This document shows, piece by piece, positions 1 to 11,619 of a DNA stretch of 64,000 nt. A program made the position numbers and the translations under genes. The notes beneath the pieces are model-generated. The model ran no database searches and was not told the origin of the DNA. It saw only the letters and a program-made list of their open reading frames with translations. The stretch comes from Kappaphycus alvarezii (taxonomy: Eukaryota > Rhodophyta > Florideophyceae > Gigartinales > Solieriaceae): assembly GCA_002205965.3 (NCBI GenBank), contig NADL03000029.1, positions 124,001 to 188,000 on the forward strand, written 5' to 3'. Each line of letters opens with the position of its first letter. The stretch's first letter is position 1.

Positions 1-207
1 TAGCGTTTGCGGGTAACGAAGTGTGAACAGGCGAAATAAGCACATTGACATATCATATCATTTGTCCGAGATGCTGTGATCGAAACATTGTTTCACTGTT
101 TCACGTACCTCTACGATATGCCCGCAGATATACTCACCAAGCCGCTTGGTCGCATTCTATTCATAAAGTGCATCAAATATCTCGGCTCGGAGAGCTGCGA
201 TGCTTAG
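1..207 (+). mobile_element. Ty1/copia polyprotein, extreme 3' tail (fossil)
   Basis: The translated sequence shows the signature that closes copia polyproteins: a KHID-like start, then DMPADILTKPLGR, then a stop at 205-207. In copia elements this segment is the end of RNase H. It is followed at once by a purine run (219-226) and a TGTTG start that looks like a 3' LTR. The body of the element lies to the left of the window, so its length and 5' LTR cannot be seen. The piece is degraded. Domain assignment is by family knowledge of the ADxLTKPL motif; I am confident of the family, not of the lineage. Confidence 0.8.
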
Positions 208-226
208 GTCATGTAATCGAGGGGGG

Positions 227-650
227 TGTTGTTGATTTGGCAAGACGATCACATGACCCTTACATCGGTGCCTGTTGTTTCTGGGGTGATTATACGTATG
301 GTGCAGTACTGCAAGTGGGTGAGGAGTCTACTATACTGTACTGTACGAGAGATATGCTGAGGTATGGTGTGTACACGTGTATGTGGTGGCAGTTGTGCAT
401 GTAATGTACACGTGGTAGAGCTAAGAGTAGAAACCTTTGATGCAGTGGTGTACACATATTGTACTACTGTTACATGTGGAACTGTACTTCGTACTGTACA
501 GTGTACTGTACTACTTACTCTAGTTCGTACTGTACAGTGTACTGTACAGTGTACTGTACCTAGTACTGTACTACTTACTGTACTTGAGTTCGTACAATAG
601 GAGTCTGTTGTGGCAATACTGTCATGACTCCTACAAAGAGGTACTTGATT
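227..650 (+). mobile_element. Probable 3' LTR of the leftmost copia; right edge not found
   Basis: A guanine-rich polypurine tract (219-226) directly precedes TGTTGTTG at 227, the position where a copia 3' LTR must begin. The stretch contains ACACGTG motifs near 373 and 409, then a cluster of TACTGTAC strings. No matching 5' LTR is in the window, so the CA end cannot be fixed. The limit given is only the start of the following tandem array. Confidence 0.45.
455..600. repeat. TACTGTAC/GTACAGTAC-rich low-complexity tract
   Basis: The self-complementary strings TACTGTAC, GTACAGT and variants recur many times in about 140 bases, with short spacers. The same motif clusters occur at about 5819-5935, 13825-13866, 16425-16462, 22908-22962 and 24060-24100, so it is a genome habit and not a local accident. 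No reading frame is supported through it. Confidence 0.8.
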
Positions 651-654
651 TTAT

Positions 655-1020
655 ATTGTGTATGAGGAGACTGGTTATGATATTGCTTTGTCCGACTGCA
701 TCCAAAATCAGTTACATGATTCTAATGCGGATGAGGTTTCTTGTTATGATTAGGATTATCCGACTGCATCCAAAATCAGTTACATGAATTATAATGCTTA
801 TGACGTTTGTAGCTATAATCATAATTTGTCCGACTGCATCCAAAATCCGTTACATGATTCTATAATGCGTATGAGGTTTCTAGTTATGATATTGCTTTGT
901 CCGACTTGGACTCACAACTGATAAACTGATATCCATAAATCATTGAGCGATTCCATCATACGAATGGTGTTTCTAGCTATGATCATGTTTTGTCCGACTG
1001 CATCCAAAATCAGTTATTTG
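655..1020. repeat. Degenerate ~70-bp tandem array
   Basis: The phrase TCCGACTGCATCCAAAATC recurs at 691, 759, 829 and 993, with a partial copy (TCCGACTTGG) at 900, giving spacings near 70 bases and a longer last interval. Between them each unit carries TATGAGGTTTCTAGTTATGAT-like sequence. Units differ by several substitutions, so the array is old. It lies between two copia fragments and may belong to an LTR or leader region. No gene is seen in it. Confidence 0.85.
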
Positions 1021-1204
1021 AATCTATTACACGTATGACGAATTGAGTCCGTTATTTTGGCACAACGGATATCGGTTTCGATGAGTTGCAAAATAAGGTG
1101 TTGTATTGATGTGTATATTGGTCCAAACTGTTTACACAACTTGAAAACTTTGGAACCAGTTTCAAAAATGTCCATACTGAATGTTATAATCGGGCCCATA
1201 TTTT

Positions 1205-3566
1205 TTTAATCCGCTTAAATGACTCAGTTTGGGGGATTTGGTAATGGAGGCAGTAGGCTAGTGAGTAGTTGTATGTTATACTTAAGGTCAGAATTTTAGA
1301 GTACCAAGTAAATTCAGGACAGCCAAGCCCACAACTTCACCAGTCCAGCAAAATACCTGACTCTTTCCGATTCCCATTAGAACGGGGTCTTTGTGCGAAA
1401 TAGGGTCCCACACTCGGCTACTGGCATTGCGCCGCTCCAAATTCTACACGGCAAGCGCCCGTCGCTTAAGCATGTACGGGTATTTGGATCTCTGACATTT
1501 GTGCTCTGGCTGCCGACAGGTTCAAAACTGGAACCTAGAGCTCGTTAAGGGATTTTGTTGGAAGTCTTTAGTCACGGCATCTACAAAATATTGATGACTG
1601 TGGAGGACGGAAGGCGCTCTGTTGTGGAGTCTCGGCATGTGACATTCGATGAGTCGCAGTTTCCTGGAGCTATTGAAAATTGCATGGACGATGACCCTCT
1701 TCCGACGAGACTTGAGAAGCCAAGCCGTAACGAAGCAGCAAGTGAACTGTCAGTTGATGTTCATGGACTCGTCGATGAAGATGAAGATGAAGAGGGTGAT
1801 GATAATGTTCACGGCAGTAGCGATAATGAAAATGAACAATACGATCACGGGGACAGTGATGGTGGCAATGTTGATGGCGAGGATAATGCGATTACCCACG
1901 ACCTCTGCAGTAATACTTACTCTGGAGTCGCAGCCCACACACCGTTTTCCTCGCCGCAATCGTAAGCCAACTTCCGCCTGGTATATGGCTGCTAAAACTG
2001 ACGGCATTGAGGTTACAACAAGCGATGATCCTACGCTGTCGGAAGCCATGAATGCTACACCAGAGGAACAAGAGCTCTGAAAAAGGCCATTGAGGATGAA
2101 TTTGCTTCTATCGACGACAACGACACATGGAAACAAGCTGAAAATCCCAGTGCCAATCCTCTGCCGACTCATGTCATCCTTAAAGTGAAACGGGATGCTC
2201 TCAATAATGTTGAAAGATTCAAAGCTCGTATCGTGGCAGGAGTGAATCATCAATGCTTCGGGAGAGATTACTTTGAGACATATGCATCAGTTGTTAATTT
2301 CACTGTGGTTCGCATTTTCCTCTACATTGTTGTGTGCCTCCGCATGTTCATCACCCAGGTCCATGTGAAGACAGCCTTTTTGAACGGTATTTTAGAGGAG
2401 GATGTCTGGGTTTGGTCGCCACGAGGCATTTCCGGATTCCCTTGTCGCATGTATAAGTTGAAAAAGGCTCTCTAACAAGCACAATATGGCACAAGAAGAC
2501 GTGTGCTAAAAAATTCTTCAATGGAATTCCAAGAGCTTACAAGTGCTCCGTGCGTCTTCAAGCTGCAGAATGAAACATCCGTTACATTCATTTTGATCTA
2601 TGTCTACGACCTTCTGATCTTGTCGGAGACTTTGGAGGAGCAGAAACGAATTGTTGAAAAGCTTAAGTCGTTCTACAAGATTCGAGAGAATTCTGAAGTG
2701 AGCTGGTTTCCAGGTGTACATATGCAATGGAGGCGAAGCACGGATGGGAAAGACCAACACGTCCACCTGTCCAGGCAGCGTATACCGAGGGCGTCCTCCG
2801 CAAATTCGGAATGTGTGGCAGCAAACCAGTTCCAACTCCAATGACAGAATTTTTCTTCTCAGGAATCAATGCGAGAGTGACAGGGAGGTTGTGAACGTCA
2901 AGTGCTATGAGCGAATCATTGGCTCCCTCCTGTACTTGGCACTCCGTACTCGCCCGGGCATACTCGTCGCTGTCCTAGTACTGTCTCGTTTCCAGAAACG
3001 CCAACTATCTTTTGCCACAAAGCAGCAAAACGAATCCTGAGGTATCTTTGCGAACGACAAAAAGAGGTCTGGAGTACAAGTCTGGAGGAGACAAATTTGT
3101 CGTGCATGTAGACTCTGATTATGCTGCGGACACGGATGACTGTAAGTCCATGAGTTGGTTTCTCGGTAAGGTTGGTGCCGCCACGGTTCATTGGGGTGCT
3201 AGGAAACAGACATCAGTGGCTTTATCCACTTGTGAGGAATGCGCGATGTCTGTCGCTGCTCAAGAGTTGATATGGATGCGTAAAGTTCTGAGAGAGGCTG
3301 GGATATGCATGAAAGGCCGGACACAGTTGAAGTCGGACAATGTCTCTGGAATCTCTTGGCTGAAGGCGAATGTGTCCCATTTGCGAGGGCAAAGCACATT
3401 GGCATTCGCGTGCACTATATCCGAGACCTAATGGCTAGTAAGGAAGTTCTTGTTGAGAATGTCCCGTCGGAAGAAAATGAGGCGGATATGCTCACAAAGC
3501 CATTGGAAAAATCCGTTTTGGGAAAATGGTTTCTTTATTGAACTTTGGGATGCAGTCGAGGAGGAG
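1205..3566 (+). mobile_element. 5'-truncated Ty1/copia internal region (fossil)
   Basis: Copia pol domains appear in order on the plus strand. The integrase tail covers about 1380-1670 and includes a SRHVTFDESQFPG motif, the usual integrase-to-RT marker. An acidic linker covers about 1740-1960. Reverse transcriptase covers about 2185-2700, with RFKARIVAG, VKTAFLNG and a YVYDLLIL counterpart of YVDD. RNase H covers about 3012-3541, with DSDYAAD and KQTSVALST, and the copia closing motif ADMLTKPLEKS sits near the end. A purine tract (3557-3566) then abuts the 3' LTR. Gag, protease and a 5' LTR are not seen. The coding region is broken in several places and clearly dead. Order and motifs make the family assignment firm. 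Confidence 0.9.
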
Positions 3567-3994
3567 TGTTAATGTACGAGAAGTGCAGCAGTTCGAGTGC
3601 ACTGAGCCATGCCAAAGTACAAGCATTATTGGTGGTTATTTGTGTTAGATTGACCATTTTGACGTGCCCGCGTGTCCACGTGTCGTGGTCACTAAGGCAG
3701 CATGGGGCTGAGTCGTATTTCAGAATGACACGAGTACACGTGTATGGATATCATTGGTTATCGTTATTAGTGTTACAACTTTGCTTACAGCTACACGTGC
3801 CCATGTGATGTGCTTACAGTGTGACACTAAGGGTTAAGACCTAGGGTTAGCCTCCGCCGTGGTCATCGTTAGGGTTAATGGACTCCCGTAGATGGTTTGA
3901 CCTGTTGAGAGCGGCAGCCAAAAAGGTATAAGTAGACCACTTTAAGTCCCTGACCTCCATTGAATAAAGACAAGACACAACTTGTTCAACAACA
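3567..3994 (+). mobile_element. 3' LTR of the 1.2-3.6 kb copia
   Basis: The LTR begins TGTTAATG straight after the purine tract and ends near TTCAACA (3991-3994), giving TGTT...AACA ends. It contains a TATA-like box (TATAAG, 3927-3932) and an AATAAA signal (3963-3968), in the order expected for U3 and R. The upstream part has repeated ACGTG/CACGTG cores between about 3660 and 3810, plus telomere-like TTAGGGTT stretches at 3828-3850 and 3868-3881. No second LTR is present, so the right edge is uncertain by a few bases. Confidence 0.7.
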
Positions 3995-4780
3995 TCATGC
4001 CACGCAAGTCCCGCCAACTTCGAGCCCTTTCCAGTACAACTTTGCGAAAAATCTGTCAAAAATCCACAAAATGAGAGCAATCAAAAATTCAGCATCGTCA
4101 TCAGCAGCGGCAGCAGCAGCAAAGCTTAGTTCTCATTGGCTGCATAATTTTCAAAACTTTCTGAATTTTTAATTTCTTCCGACCATTGCTCACCGAGTGC
4201 ACTCGTGCACTGCGCTGCAATTGGCTCTAGAATTTTTTATACTCTACCCTCGTTGGCTGTAACTTTATCGATTTGGGCCAATTGGCTGGTGCCAAGTTGG
4301 CATAGTACCGCTCACTGGCTTCTATTCTAAGGTATCTCTCAACTTAATTTTCAGTGCAGTTGCCTACAGTATCTAATTTCTGAACTACAGTAGCTACCGT
4401 CCCCTCCATGCACTCCTCGAGATATTGCACAACTTTTGTGCACTACGCTGCGGACTCCAACGACCTTCTAAAAGTGCTCCGGGGATCTCAAACATTAAAG
4501 ATGGCACCTGCCTCTTCACCAGCCCGCTTTCCGAGCTCATCGCCGAGCTCCCACACCCGAGTCGAAATTTGGCACTTACGTCGCTGCTGCGCGCGAGGTT
4601 GCAAAGCTCAAGACCGTGTCTCCAAAATAACACTGGAAACCAGGAAAGGCCTGCTCTGGCGAAACAATCACCTGCCTCATTAAGGCAGCAGCAGCAACCT
4701 CTCCGAAAGGGATGCTTTGGTTGAAAACTTTACTGCGAAATTCTACGCGGGGTTCGAAACCTTGCTCCTCCAAAACCTGA
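3995..4780. other. Stretch without a supportable gene
   Basis: Short frames are present on both strands but none has recognisable motifs. A CAG/CGG triplet run (about 4097-4122) is the only clear local structure. The sequence 4190-4330 reads like AT-rich intergenic DNA with repeated TTGGCT phrases. Confidence 0.5.
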
Positions 4781-4781
4781 C

Positions 4782-5267
4782 TTGCATACGCAGGAAACCC
4801 TACGCGTAGCAACAATCACTAGCGGTCCACCACCACCACAACGAGGAGACCCGTGCAGTGGAGTGGAAGCACTAGAAACCACCACAGTCCATGAGGAACC
4901 CAACAGTGCGACGCCACCAGCGATAAACAAAACACCTGGACCCCACGCCTACAGAACCCTCACCTGTCAACCTTAGGGTCGCAAACCCCCAGGAAACAGG
5001 TGCGGCTCACCAGCTTACGCAACCAAAAGCGGAAGTTCCTGAAGCCCACTCCACGTACACGGGGAAGACAGAACGACGCAAGAAACGCACTCGCGCCCTG
5101 CCACAACGCATGAAGGAGATGCGGGCGGTGAAGGCACAACTTGACCAATCCCCCCTACTGGGAAAACGGGCGAGCAAGGACTCTGCCATTAAGTCCCTTC
5201 CTCCATTTCCACCTCCCCGTAACAATGCCCTGATGCCTCCAACGACTTCCTCCGCAACCAACGACTA
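4782..5267 (+). CDS. Unrecognised basic ORF pieces upstream of a LINE fragment
   Basis: Two overlapping open frames (4782-4976 and about 4925-5267) give a proline-rich start followed by a strongly basic segment (KTERRKKRTRALPQRMKEM). I do not recognise a family. Position just upstream of a LINE endonuclease fragment in the same direction allows that it is part of the same LINE, for example its N-terminal or ORF1-like region. Basic composition would suit nucleic-acid binding, but that is inference. It may equally be a chance frame in GC-rich DNA. Confidence 0.25.
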
Positions 5268-5289
5268 GTCCACCCCTACCACTCTCTTG

Positions 5290-5812
5290 AGGCAGTGCCA
5301 CACACGATTCCACCGGAGACTGCGGGAGGCAAGCGTTCCGCGCATCTATGGGGCCTCCGGCTCCAAAACGTTGGTATACTGTGCGCCATACTTCGGACAA
5401 CAACGCATATCGAGGCCCGACAATTTCCCAGTGGCTCCGATATCACTGCCAAGTCCGCTGTTTGCTCCTGGCACACCATGTCCCAGAACAAATTGCCTCC
5501 CACACTGGACGTCTATGGCGACCACAAGCAGCAACGACCGTCAAGTGAATCTTTTGGCTAGGGACCTGGCCAAGCCGCCCTTCTTCCCGTCGTAGAGCCG
5601 CGAGAAGGCCTCACCGCACGAGACTAGATATTCGGGAAATAGGAAGCCGCGGGGGAACTGACTTCGTCGACATCACCTTTGTCGTCCTCTTCGAACAGGA
5701 GAGTCAACACGTTCAACCCCTTGATCCCCTTAAAACAGCCCGAGCAGCGAAGCACAGAAAGTCCCAGTCTTTCATTGCTACTTCTCTCGAGCAGACTCGT
5801 CCCCGTGCCGGG
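5290..5812 (+). mobile_element. LINE (restriction-like endonuclease clade) C-terminal fragment
   Basis: The clearest piece (about 5655-5760) reads GTDFVDITFVVLFEQ followed by an Ala/Lys-rich helix. It matches the catalytic D-V-T-V segment of the endonuclease found in full copies at about 19.1-19.4 and 23.5-23.8 kb. Upstream sequence from about 5290 is compatible with the zinc-finger region but too decayed to prove. The fragment is cut on the right by a TACTGTAC microsatellite at about 5815. It is a broken copy with several frame changes. Confidence 0.55.
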
Positions 5813-5818
5813 TTGGAC

Positions 5819-5935
5819 ATACTGTACTGTACTGTACTGTATACAAACATACTGTACTGTATACAGACATACTGTACAGTACTGTGTACATTACTGTAAG
5901 TACAGTAAACTACTCTATACATTACTGTAAATGTT
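5819..5935. repeat. TACTGTAC microsatellite-like tract
   Basis: Runs of TACTGTACTGTACTGT, then spaced ATACTGTACTGTATACAGAC units and TACAGTAC variants. The tract replaces the remainder of the LINE fragment to its left. Confidence 0.85.
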
Positions 5936-5940
5936 TAATG

Positions 5941-6640
5941 CGCGGTTTCAGCCGAGGAGGAGCAAGGAAGGCACACTAAACGGGTACAAAGGTCCCCCGG
6001 GATGCAGCTTCAGCCCCGTATTTGGTTCTTTAGTAGGAGTCACTATAACGGTCGATATTTATCTCTGAATCCCTAAAAACTCTGCCTCTCATCATACTGC
6101 GATCGGACAGTGAGGGCTTCCTTATATAGTCGTTCGATAGCTGTAGAATAGCAGCTACAGTGGACGATAGCCACTGTATTACCAGGAGCACAGTACAGTA
6201 GTACTGCCACTTGGCTGTTTGGATACAAATCATTGGATCTGTAAAGTCATATTCCGTGGCCTGTGATTGGCCGAGACCGTTCATACACTATACACTATAC
6301 AATAAGTAAGTAATTCACATTAAGGCTTCAAGTACATCACTGCAACATCCATTGAAGGCTTCGACGATGTCATCAAAACATGCACCCATATTAAAAAGCA
6401 AAAAGACAGCAAGTGAATCAAAAGCAGTTCCAGTTGAGTATGGTACTGTCCATGCCAGTATTCTACATACTGTACAGTGACTCTTCGGGAACATACAGAG
6501 AGCGCGCCAACGATATTAAGTACCAGCGGAGGAATGGCACTGGACTTGAAGCGACAGGTAAAAAACTTTAGTTCCCGCTGATAATTACTCCACGCTGAAG
6601 CGTTTGTCTAGCATAGAAAGACGAGACTCCCGCGAAGCAG
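5941..6640. other. Stretch without a supportable gene
   Basis: No frame longer than about 84 codons and none with motifs. Scattered TACAGTA strings occur near 6195 and 6470. Confidence 0.5.
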
Positions 6641-6793
6641 GGTCGATATTTTCGGGTCTTTTTCTACTTAATTATTTATTGAATAGTTTGTGCCACATGT
6701 GGCCACGAAATGCAACACCTGGGACGCTACGATTCGCACACGCATCGACCAGCGTATCAGTTGCCCTTTATAGTCTTCGGTGGCAATGGACAT
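6640..6793 (+). mobile_element. LINE C-terminal end, left half of a split copy
   Basis: About 6700-6793 aligns by eye with 19885-19985, the end of another LINE copy: both read from a Cys/Asn-Thr segment through R-T-R-I-[DY]-Q-R-[IL]-S-C and S-S-V-A. This is the last conserved helix of the restriction-like-endonuclease LINE protein. The copy is interrupted after position 6793 by a copia insertion and resumes at 12785. Confidence 0.7.
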
Positions 6794-7046
6794 TGTAGAA
6801 GTTTTTTGGGAAGGTTGAGTTGTTGTTGGCTCGAGTCCCACAGAGGGACTCGAGTGTCCTTTATATATTGCTTGAAACATAGGTAAATTCAATGGGATAC
6901 TGTAGCCTCATTTGGGAGAGTGATGCACATTGACTACCGATGATTCAGTACAATATCCTGATAATTAAAATACAACCCAGGATAATAATGCAACCCAGGA
7001 GAAGATTCGTTCTTTCGCTTTGTACTGTAATAATTATATTGTGACA
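6794..7046 (-). mobile_element. Copia 3' LTR
   Basis: 253 bp, TG...CA. It differs from the other LTR by roughly eleven substitutions, two single-base gaps and an 18-bp duplication around CAACCCAGGA. It contains a strong stem-loop, CTCGAGTCCC and GGACTCGAG around a short loop (about 6831-6854). A guanine-rich PPT (plus-strand cgccccctcgg, 7047-7057) sits on its internal side, as required for a minus-strand element. Confidence 0.95.
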
Positions 7047-7089
7047 CGCCCCCTCGGAAGTACGAGTCATCCATTCCGACTGGCCCCAG

Positions 7090-7325
7090 CTGCCTCTGCT
7101 GCTTTTTGTTCAGCTGCTTTGTTTTTTTTTCGATTTGAATTTTGTATCTGCTACTGCTTCATTTTTTTTTCTGCTTCTTCATTTAGTTTTTCTGCTGCTG
7201 CTTCATTTTCTTTCCTGCTGCTGCTATTTTCACTCTGCTGCTGCTGTTTCATTTTCCCATAAATTGTTCGGTTGCTGCAGCTTGTTTCATTTACTGCAGC
7301 TTATACATAAAGAGTTGAACTAAAT
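7090..7325. repeat. CTG-triplet and T-rich low-complexity tract inside the copia
   Basis: Repeated ctgctgctt(c/t) with oligo-T runs between the pol end and the 3' LTR. Frames read through it are low-complexity artefacts (Phe/Ser-rich). Confidence 0.75.
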
Positions 7326-7706
7326 AAAGAAATAATTTCCACTAAAAATCTCGTAGCTATCCAAGTACAAGCCAATCATCCGCTCCAAAGCGCCACTTGG
7401 CATTGGCTTTGTGAGTAGATCGCCTTGTTGTGGTTAGAGCGAATGTGCTCAGCTCGATGAGCTATCACGATCAGTTCCTTCCTTGTGTACCCAGAGATCA
7501 ATGTGCTTGTTCTTGGGCGTCACATGGTCTGCCAAAGCCATTGAAATGGCCACTCTACTGTCTGAGTGATAACAGTTGGGCAGAAGTGGCGACCTTCAGT
7601 CCAAGGGGCTTGGTGACATATTTCCCAGAAGAGTTTCCTTATCCAGGATACCTCTTTTCCACAAGCTGCGAGTGCAACATATTCGGATTCTCCGGAAAGT
7701 TTGCTA

Positions 7707-9078
7707 TTACGGTTGCCGCGTCGATTTCCAGTAGATTGGTGAACCGTTGATGTCGACCATGAACCCAGTTGTTGATAGCCTGGTGTTCATACATCCGCCC
7801 CAGTAGGCATCAACGGAAGAACCAATAGAACCTGCTGTGATACCGTACGTGCTACTGTAATGGAGTCCCAAGTGACTAGTCCCGTTTAGATGGCGAAATA
7901 GACGTTTAACTAGCTTCATATGACGCTCAGTCGGGGCATGAACTTGACGGACCAATGCAGACACGGGGAATGACAAGTCGGGACGAGTGGAAACGGCTAC
8001 GTAGAGTAATCCGCCAATTATGCTTCGATAAGCGTGGTGTTCATTCCCATTCAGTCTCGAATCCCCATGTTCTGCTGGAACCAGCAGTTTGACGTCCATT
8101 GGGAGTAAAGTCAGGACAGCGTTTGACCGGTCCATTCCATATGCCCGCAGAAGGTCTTAGCGTAGCGCGTTTGGTCGATCCGAATTACCAGTGGAGAACG
8201 AGTGATTGTCCATCCGATGAAATATTTCAGTTCACCAAAGAATTTGATGTCAAATGTGGATGACAACAAATCTTTTAAGTTCTGAAGTAGGGCGTGGAAT
8301 TTGACCTAAATTCTATATCATCGACCACGACTGCTATTATTATGTATCCTGAGTTATTACGAAGAAAATACAGTCGGTTGTCGATGGAAGGTTTCATTCC
8401 CCAAGTAATGAGCTTTTCGTAGAGAAATGAACCGTAGATATGCCCTGCTTGTTTCGCGGCATAGATTGACTTCTCCAGCTTGCAGATATGCCCAGGCTTA
8501 GCTAGTTGACAGGAAGAGTTTGTCGGCTGTTCCATATATATTGCTACATCAATTGTTCCGTGGAGGTATGCATTGGAAATATCGCCTCCTTCCAGGATAA
8601 GATTATTTGATGCAGCTATAGAGAACAGTAGGTGTATAGTTTCATGGATCGCGACTTGACCGTAAATGCTTTCCGGGACGAAGTCCCCGTATGCCCGTTG
8701 ACGGTCCCCCCTCATAGTGCATCGTGCTTTTGGCATGTATTGTTTCCCTGTGGAGTCCAGAGGCTTGGCTTTGAAGGTCCATTTGAAGGGTAAAGGCACT
8801 ATACCAGGTTTTTGGGGAACGTAAGACCAAGTATTTCTCTTCATGAGTGCATTGTAGTCTCTATCTATAGCCTCGGCCCACTGAGGAATGTTACAGGCTT
8901 CCGCAAATTTCGAGGGTTCATACGCCGTCTTCATTGGTTCCTTTCCGTCAGGGTAAGCCATGAGTGGAGTCTGTTGATTTGCGGAAGTCATACATTGGAT
9001 TAGGTTTTCCTGTCTTGAATCCATGTAGTCTCCGTTGGCGACCTCAATCTCGTGCTGTCGTGCAAGACCATCAAGCAA
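7707..9078 (-). CDS. Copia reverse transcriptase and RNase H region (fossil)
   Basis: The 267-residue open segment at 8275-9078 is a copia RT. It has WAEAIDRDYNALMKRNTW, then PFKWTFKAK, a D-I-S-N-A-Y-L-H-G counterpart of the first catalytic region, KLEKSIYAAKQAG, and VVVDDIEF in the place of YVDD. The segment at 7707-8135 continues with copia-type connection/RNase H sequence (RSIIGGLLYVAVSTRPD, then VDAYWGG). In the family these copy the RNA genome into DNA inside cytoplasmic particles. The right order relative to integrase (further right on the minus strand) supports one polyprotein. Not intact. Confidence 0.9.
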
Positions 9079-9249
9079 GGAAGAAATTCCTGGGAGCTAT
9101 TTGTTTGATATCGTGGTGAAGTCGTCCCTCCTGATGACTTTAAAGGACTGGGATTCTGGAATGTATACCCTAATCAGCCTCGTCTCTGATTCCATCCCGA
9201 CTAAGTGTCCGGGTTCGGATCGAGGTTTTAGCTTTTTGGCCGGCTCCGC

Positions 9250-10000
9250 GTGAGGGCGATAAATGAACGCGTACCCTGGTTGACCGAAAATCAGCGTGAT
9301 GGAAAATCTATCTCTATACTAGGATCCCAAAGTTGGATCGGAATATTGCCGTTGACCCTAGAAGCCGGAAGCCTATTACGTAGCCAGTTTGCATGCTTTA
9401 AAGCCTCGCCCCATAGGTTATGTGGGAGATCACTGTCGTATAGTAAGACTCTAGCCCTTGTCCAATGCTCTTGGACGAGACGTTCAGCAGCGATTGCTCT
9501 CAGGTGCTCGTGGAGGAGAGGCTTACTTCAATTCCTGATGAATTGAGGAAATTATCATCCCTTTGCTCATGTGTTCACCCGCTCGATCAAAGCGAATTCT
9601 CCAATTTGTAGTTCGAGGTCGAAAAGTGAGTTTCGGCCATAGCTTTGTAATTACGAACTATTGCAGGGAGCTCTGATCTGCTTTTGATCATCACAACGTC
9701 GGATTTTGCAGTGTAAGATTCCAAGAAGTGAACGGCGTACTTGTTACCTCCGATAGAGCTAGTGAACGGACCAGATACATCCATGTGAACCTCGCTGAGT
9801 GGCTGCAGTGCCCTGCTCGTCGCTGGTTTGATGGGGCCTTTCTTGCTTTTCCGGTCAGACATGGAACACATTCGATGTTGTCGAGCTGTGAACGATCGAA
9901 GACGGTACATCGGAGCGCTGGCGAGATAGCTGCATGTACCGATCCGTCGCGATGTGTCCAGTTTTCCGGTGCCATTTCATGACCTCACTTTCGGGAAATT
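9250..10000 (-). CDS. Copia integrase region (fossil)
   Basis: Two overlapping open pieces (9587-9910 and 9691-9975) show the copia integrase core. A C-x2-C pair ends the zinc finger. The next part is a GK(A/S)-rich turn, PLSEVHMDVSGPF with the first catalytic Asp, and GGNKYAVHFLESYT. The integrase inserts the element cDNA into the genome. Position between protease and RT is the copia order and separates it from gypsy elements. Broken. Confidence 0.85.
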
Positions 10001-10339
10001 CCTTGTGGCTTTGTTAGCTTGCTTCGGATAGGTGCTTAACTCTAACGGGTAGAGTCCGTCAACACATTCGATAACCCAGACAATGTCTTCGATGCCCAAG
10101 GAGCCGTATTTAAAGATAAAGCATCCATTGCGTTGGAACAGAGACTCTGAGAATATCACATTGAAGTGTTTGTGAGCAAGTTAACGGCCAGGATGTTTGT
10201 TTCAAAATGAGGTGCATGATAGGCTTCGATATATGTCCCGCCGTTCAATGGTAACCACACTAGGCCCTTACCGAGGAGGTGTGAAGTTCCAGCTGCTGCC
10301 TGCACAGTTTCTTTGGCAATTGGGCTGTAGGATTAAATG

Positions 10340-11519
10340 AGGAACGACTATGGAAGAAATGGTGTTGCACCAGAGTCCATGAGAGCGGTATCGTTTTTCG
10401 TTCTCCCATTTTTGCCACCTGACTTCGGAACTTGCCTTTTGCCATATTTGCGCGGTAGCGAGGCTCCCATCGAAGCTTGACCGTTGTTGGAATTCGGTCA
10501 GATTCTGTGGATAAGCGACGTTATCTGTATTCGTGAGGGCCACGGCGGTTTTGCTGAAGGCATAGGAGGACGATTCGGAGGTGTTAGGGATCCCCAGTGT
10601 TCTTGGTTACTTTGTGGTTCCATCCCCGGTCAGCTTGTGGATAGTGACGCTGTCCTCCACGGCCAGGCGGGTTTCCGAATGCGCCCATTTCGCTCATCCT
10701 CGAGGCGTTTCCGACAGATGTTAATGAAATGGCCGGGTTTGCCGCAGTAATGGCAGTTCCCTGGTGGTCTGGTTTGCCCAGTGCGGCGTCCACCGCGACC
10801 TCTTCCACGAAAATTTCCGCCTCTGGCGTATGAGAACTCCTCCCACGTCCTCTAACGTATCCTCGTGTGCCATAGACCATATTGGCTTGGATGAATTCTT
10901 GCCTTCGAGAAGCGTTATGAGGGTTGTTCGGGTTCATCCTTCGAGCAAGTTCGCTTGAACAGCATTCACGACGTCCTGGAATGAAGCGTTAGTGATCGTG
11001 AAACCATGGAGAGGGCTGAAAAAGACGGAGGAAGAGACCTAATGAGTTTTGACGTCTTTTCCCGCTCTGGTAATTCCTCTTATATGTTGCAAGTTCTCCG
11101 CAGATACCATTGAACTGGGAAAATGTCTGTGCCAATCCATATTTTCGTCGAATACGAGCGTGTCCAACCTGTTTCGGATATTTTGGATGGCTTGTTCGTT
11201 AGAAGCTGTGTAGATGCGCTTCAGCTCATTCCAAAGATCCAAAGCGGTTTTGAGTCATCATCTGTGACAATTCTGACCTGAGCCATGGCGGAGGCTCCAA
11301 GGCCAGAGTGATGACACTTTTCGCTTTTGCGAGCGCTTTACCATTCATTTCGGCTGCTTGAGAGTTTGATGATGGTTCCCGAGCATTCCAATCATCGCAT
11401 GATCGTCTGCTCTCAGAATGGCCCTGATTCGCCTCGCCCACATGATATAGTCGGAGGCTTTTCAAGAGGCTCGATTCGAAAAAGGTTTCGAGAATCTTTA
11501 GAGGGATCCATTGCGCCAA
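10340..11519 (-). CDS. Copia gag with zinc knuckle, then protease (fossil)
   Basis: A start-like segment near 11519 (MAQWIPLKI) resembles the gag opening. At about 10700-10765 a perfect CCHC knuckle is seen (CHYCGKPGHFINIC), preceded by Arg/Gly-rich sequence (RGYVRGRGR) typical of RNA-binding gag tails. At about 10350-10385 the aspartic protease active site ALMDSGATPF is visible. Gag packages the RNA; the protease matures the polyprotein. Pieces lie in more than one frame. Confidence 0.85.
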
Positions 11520-11619
11520 ATGTTTTAGATGAAACAGGGAGCTGGTTTCTGTGCGTACGGCAGTTGTTAGGCTACACAGTGCTAGGCTTTCACGGCTGTG
11601 TACAAGTCTACTTATCTAC

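Noticed and set aside
655-1020. CRISPR array
   Set aside because: Whole ~70-bp units repeat, not short repeats with unique spacers, and the context is eukaryotic.
3826-3881. Interstitial telomere
   Set aside because: Only three scattered TTAGGG-like units inside an LTR, no array.
7020-7323. Phe/Ser-rich membrane protein
   Set aside because: Product of CTG and oligo-T low complexity on the noncoding strand of the copia.
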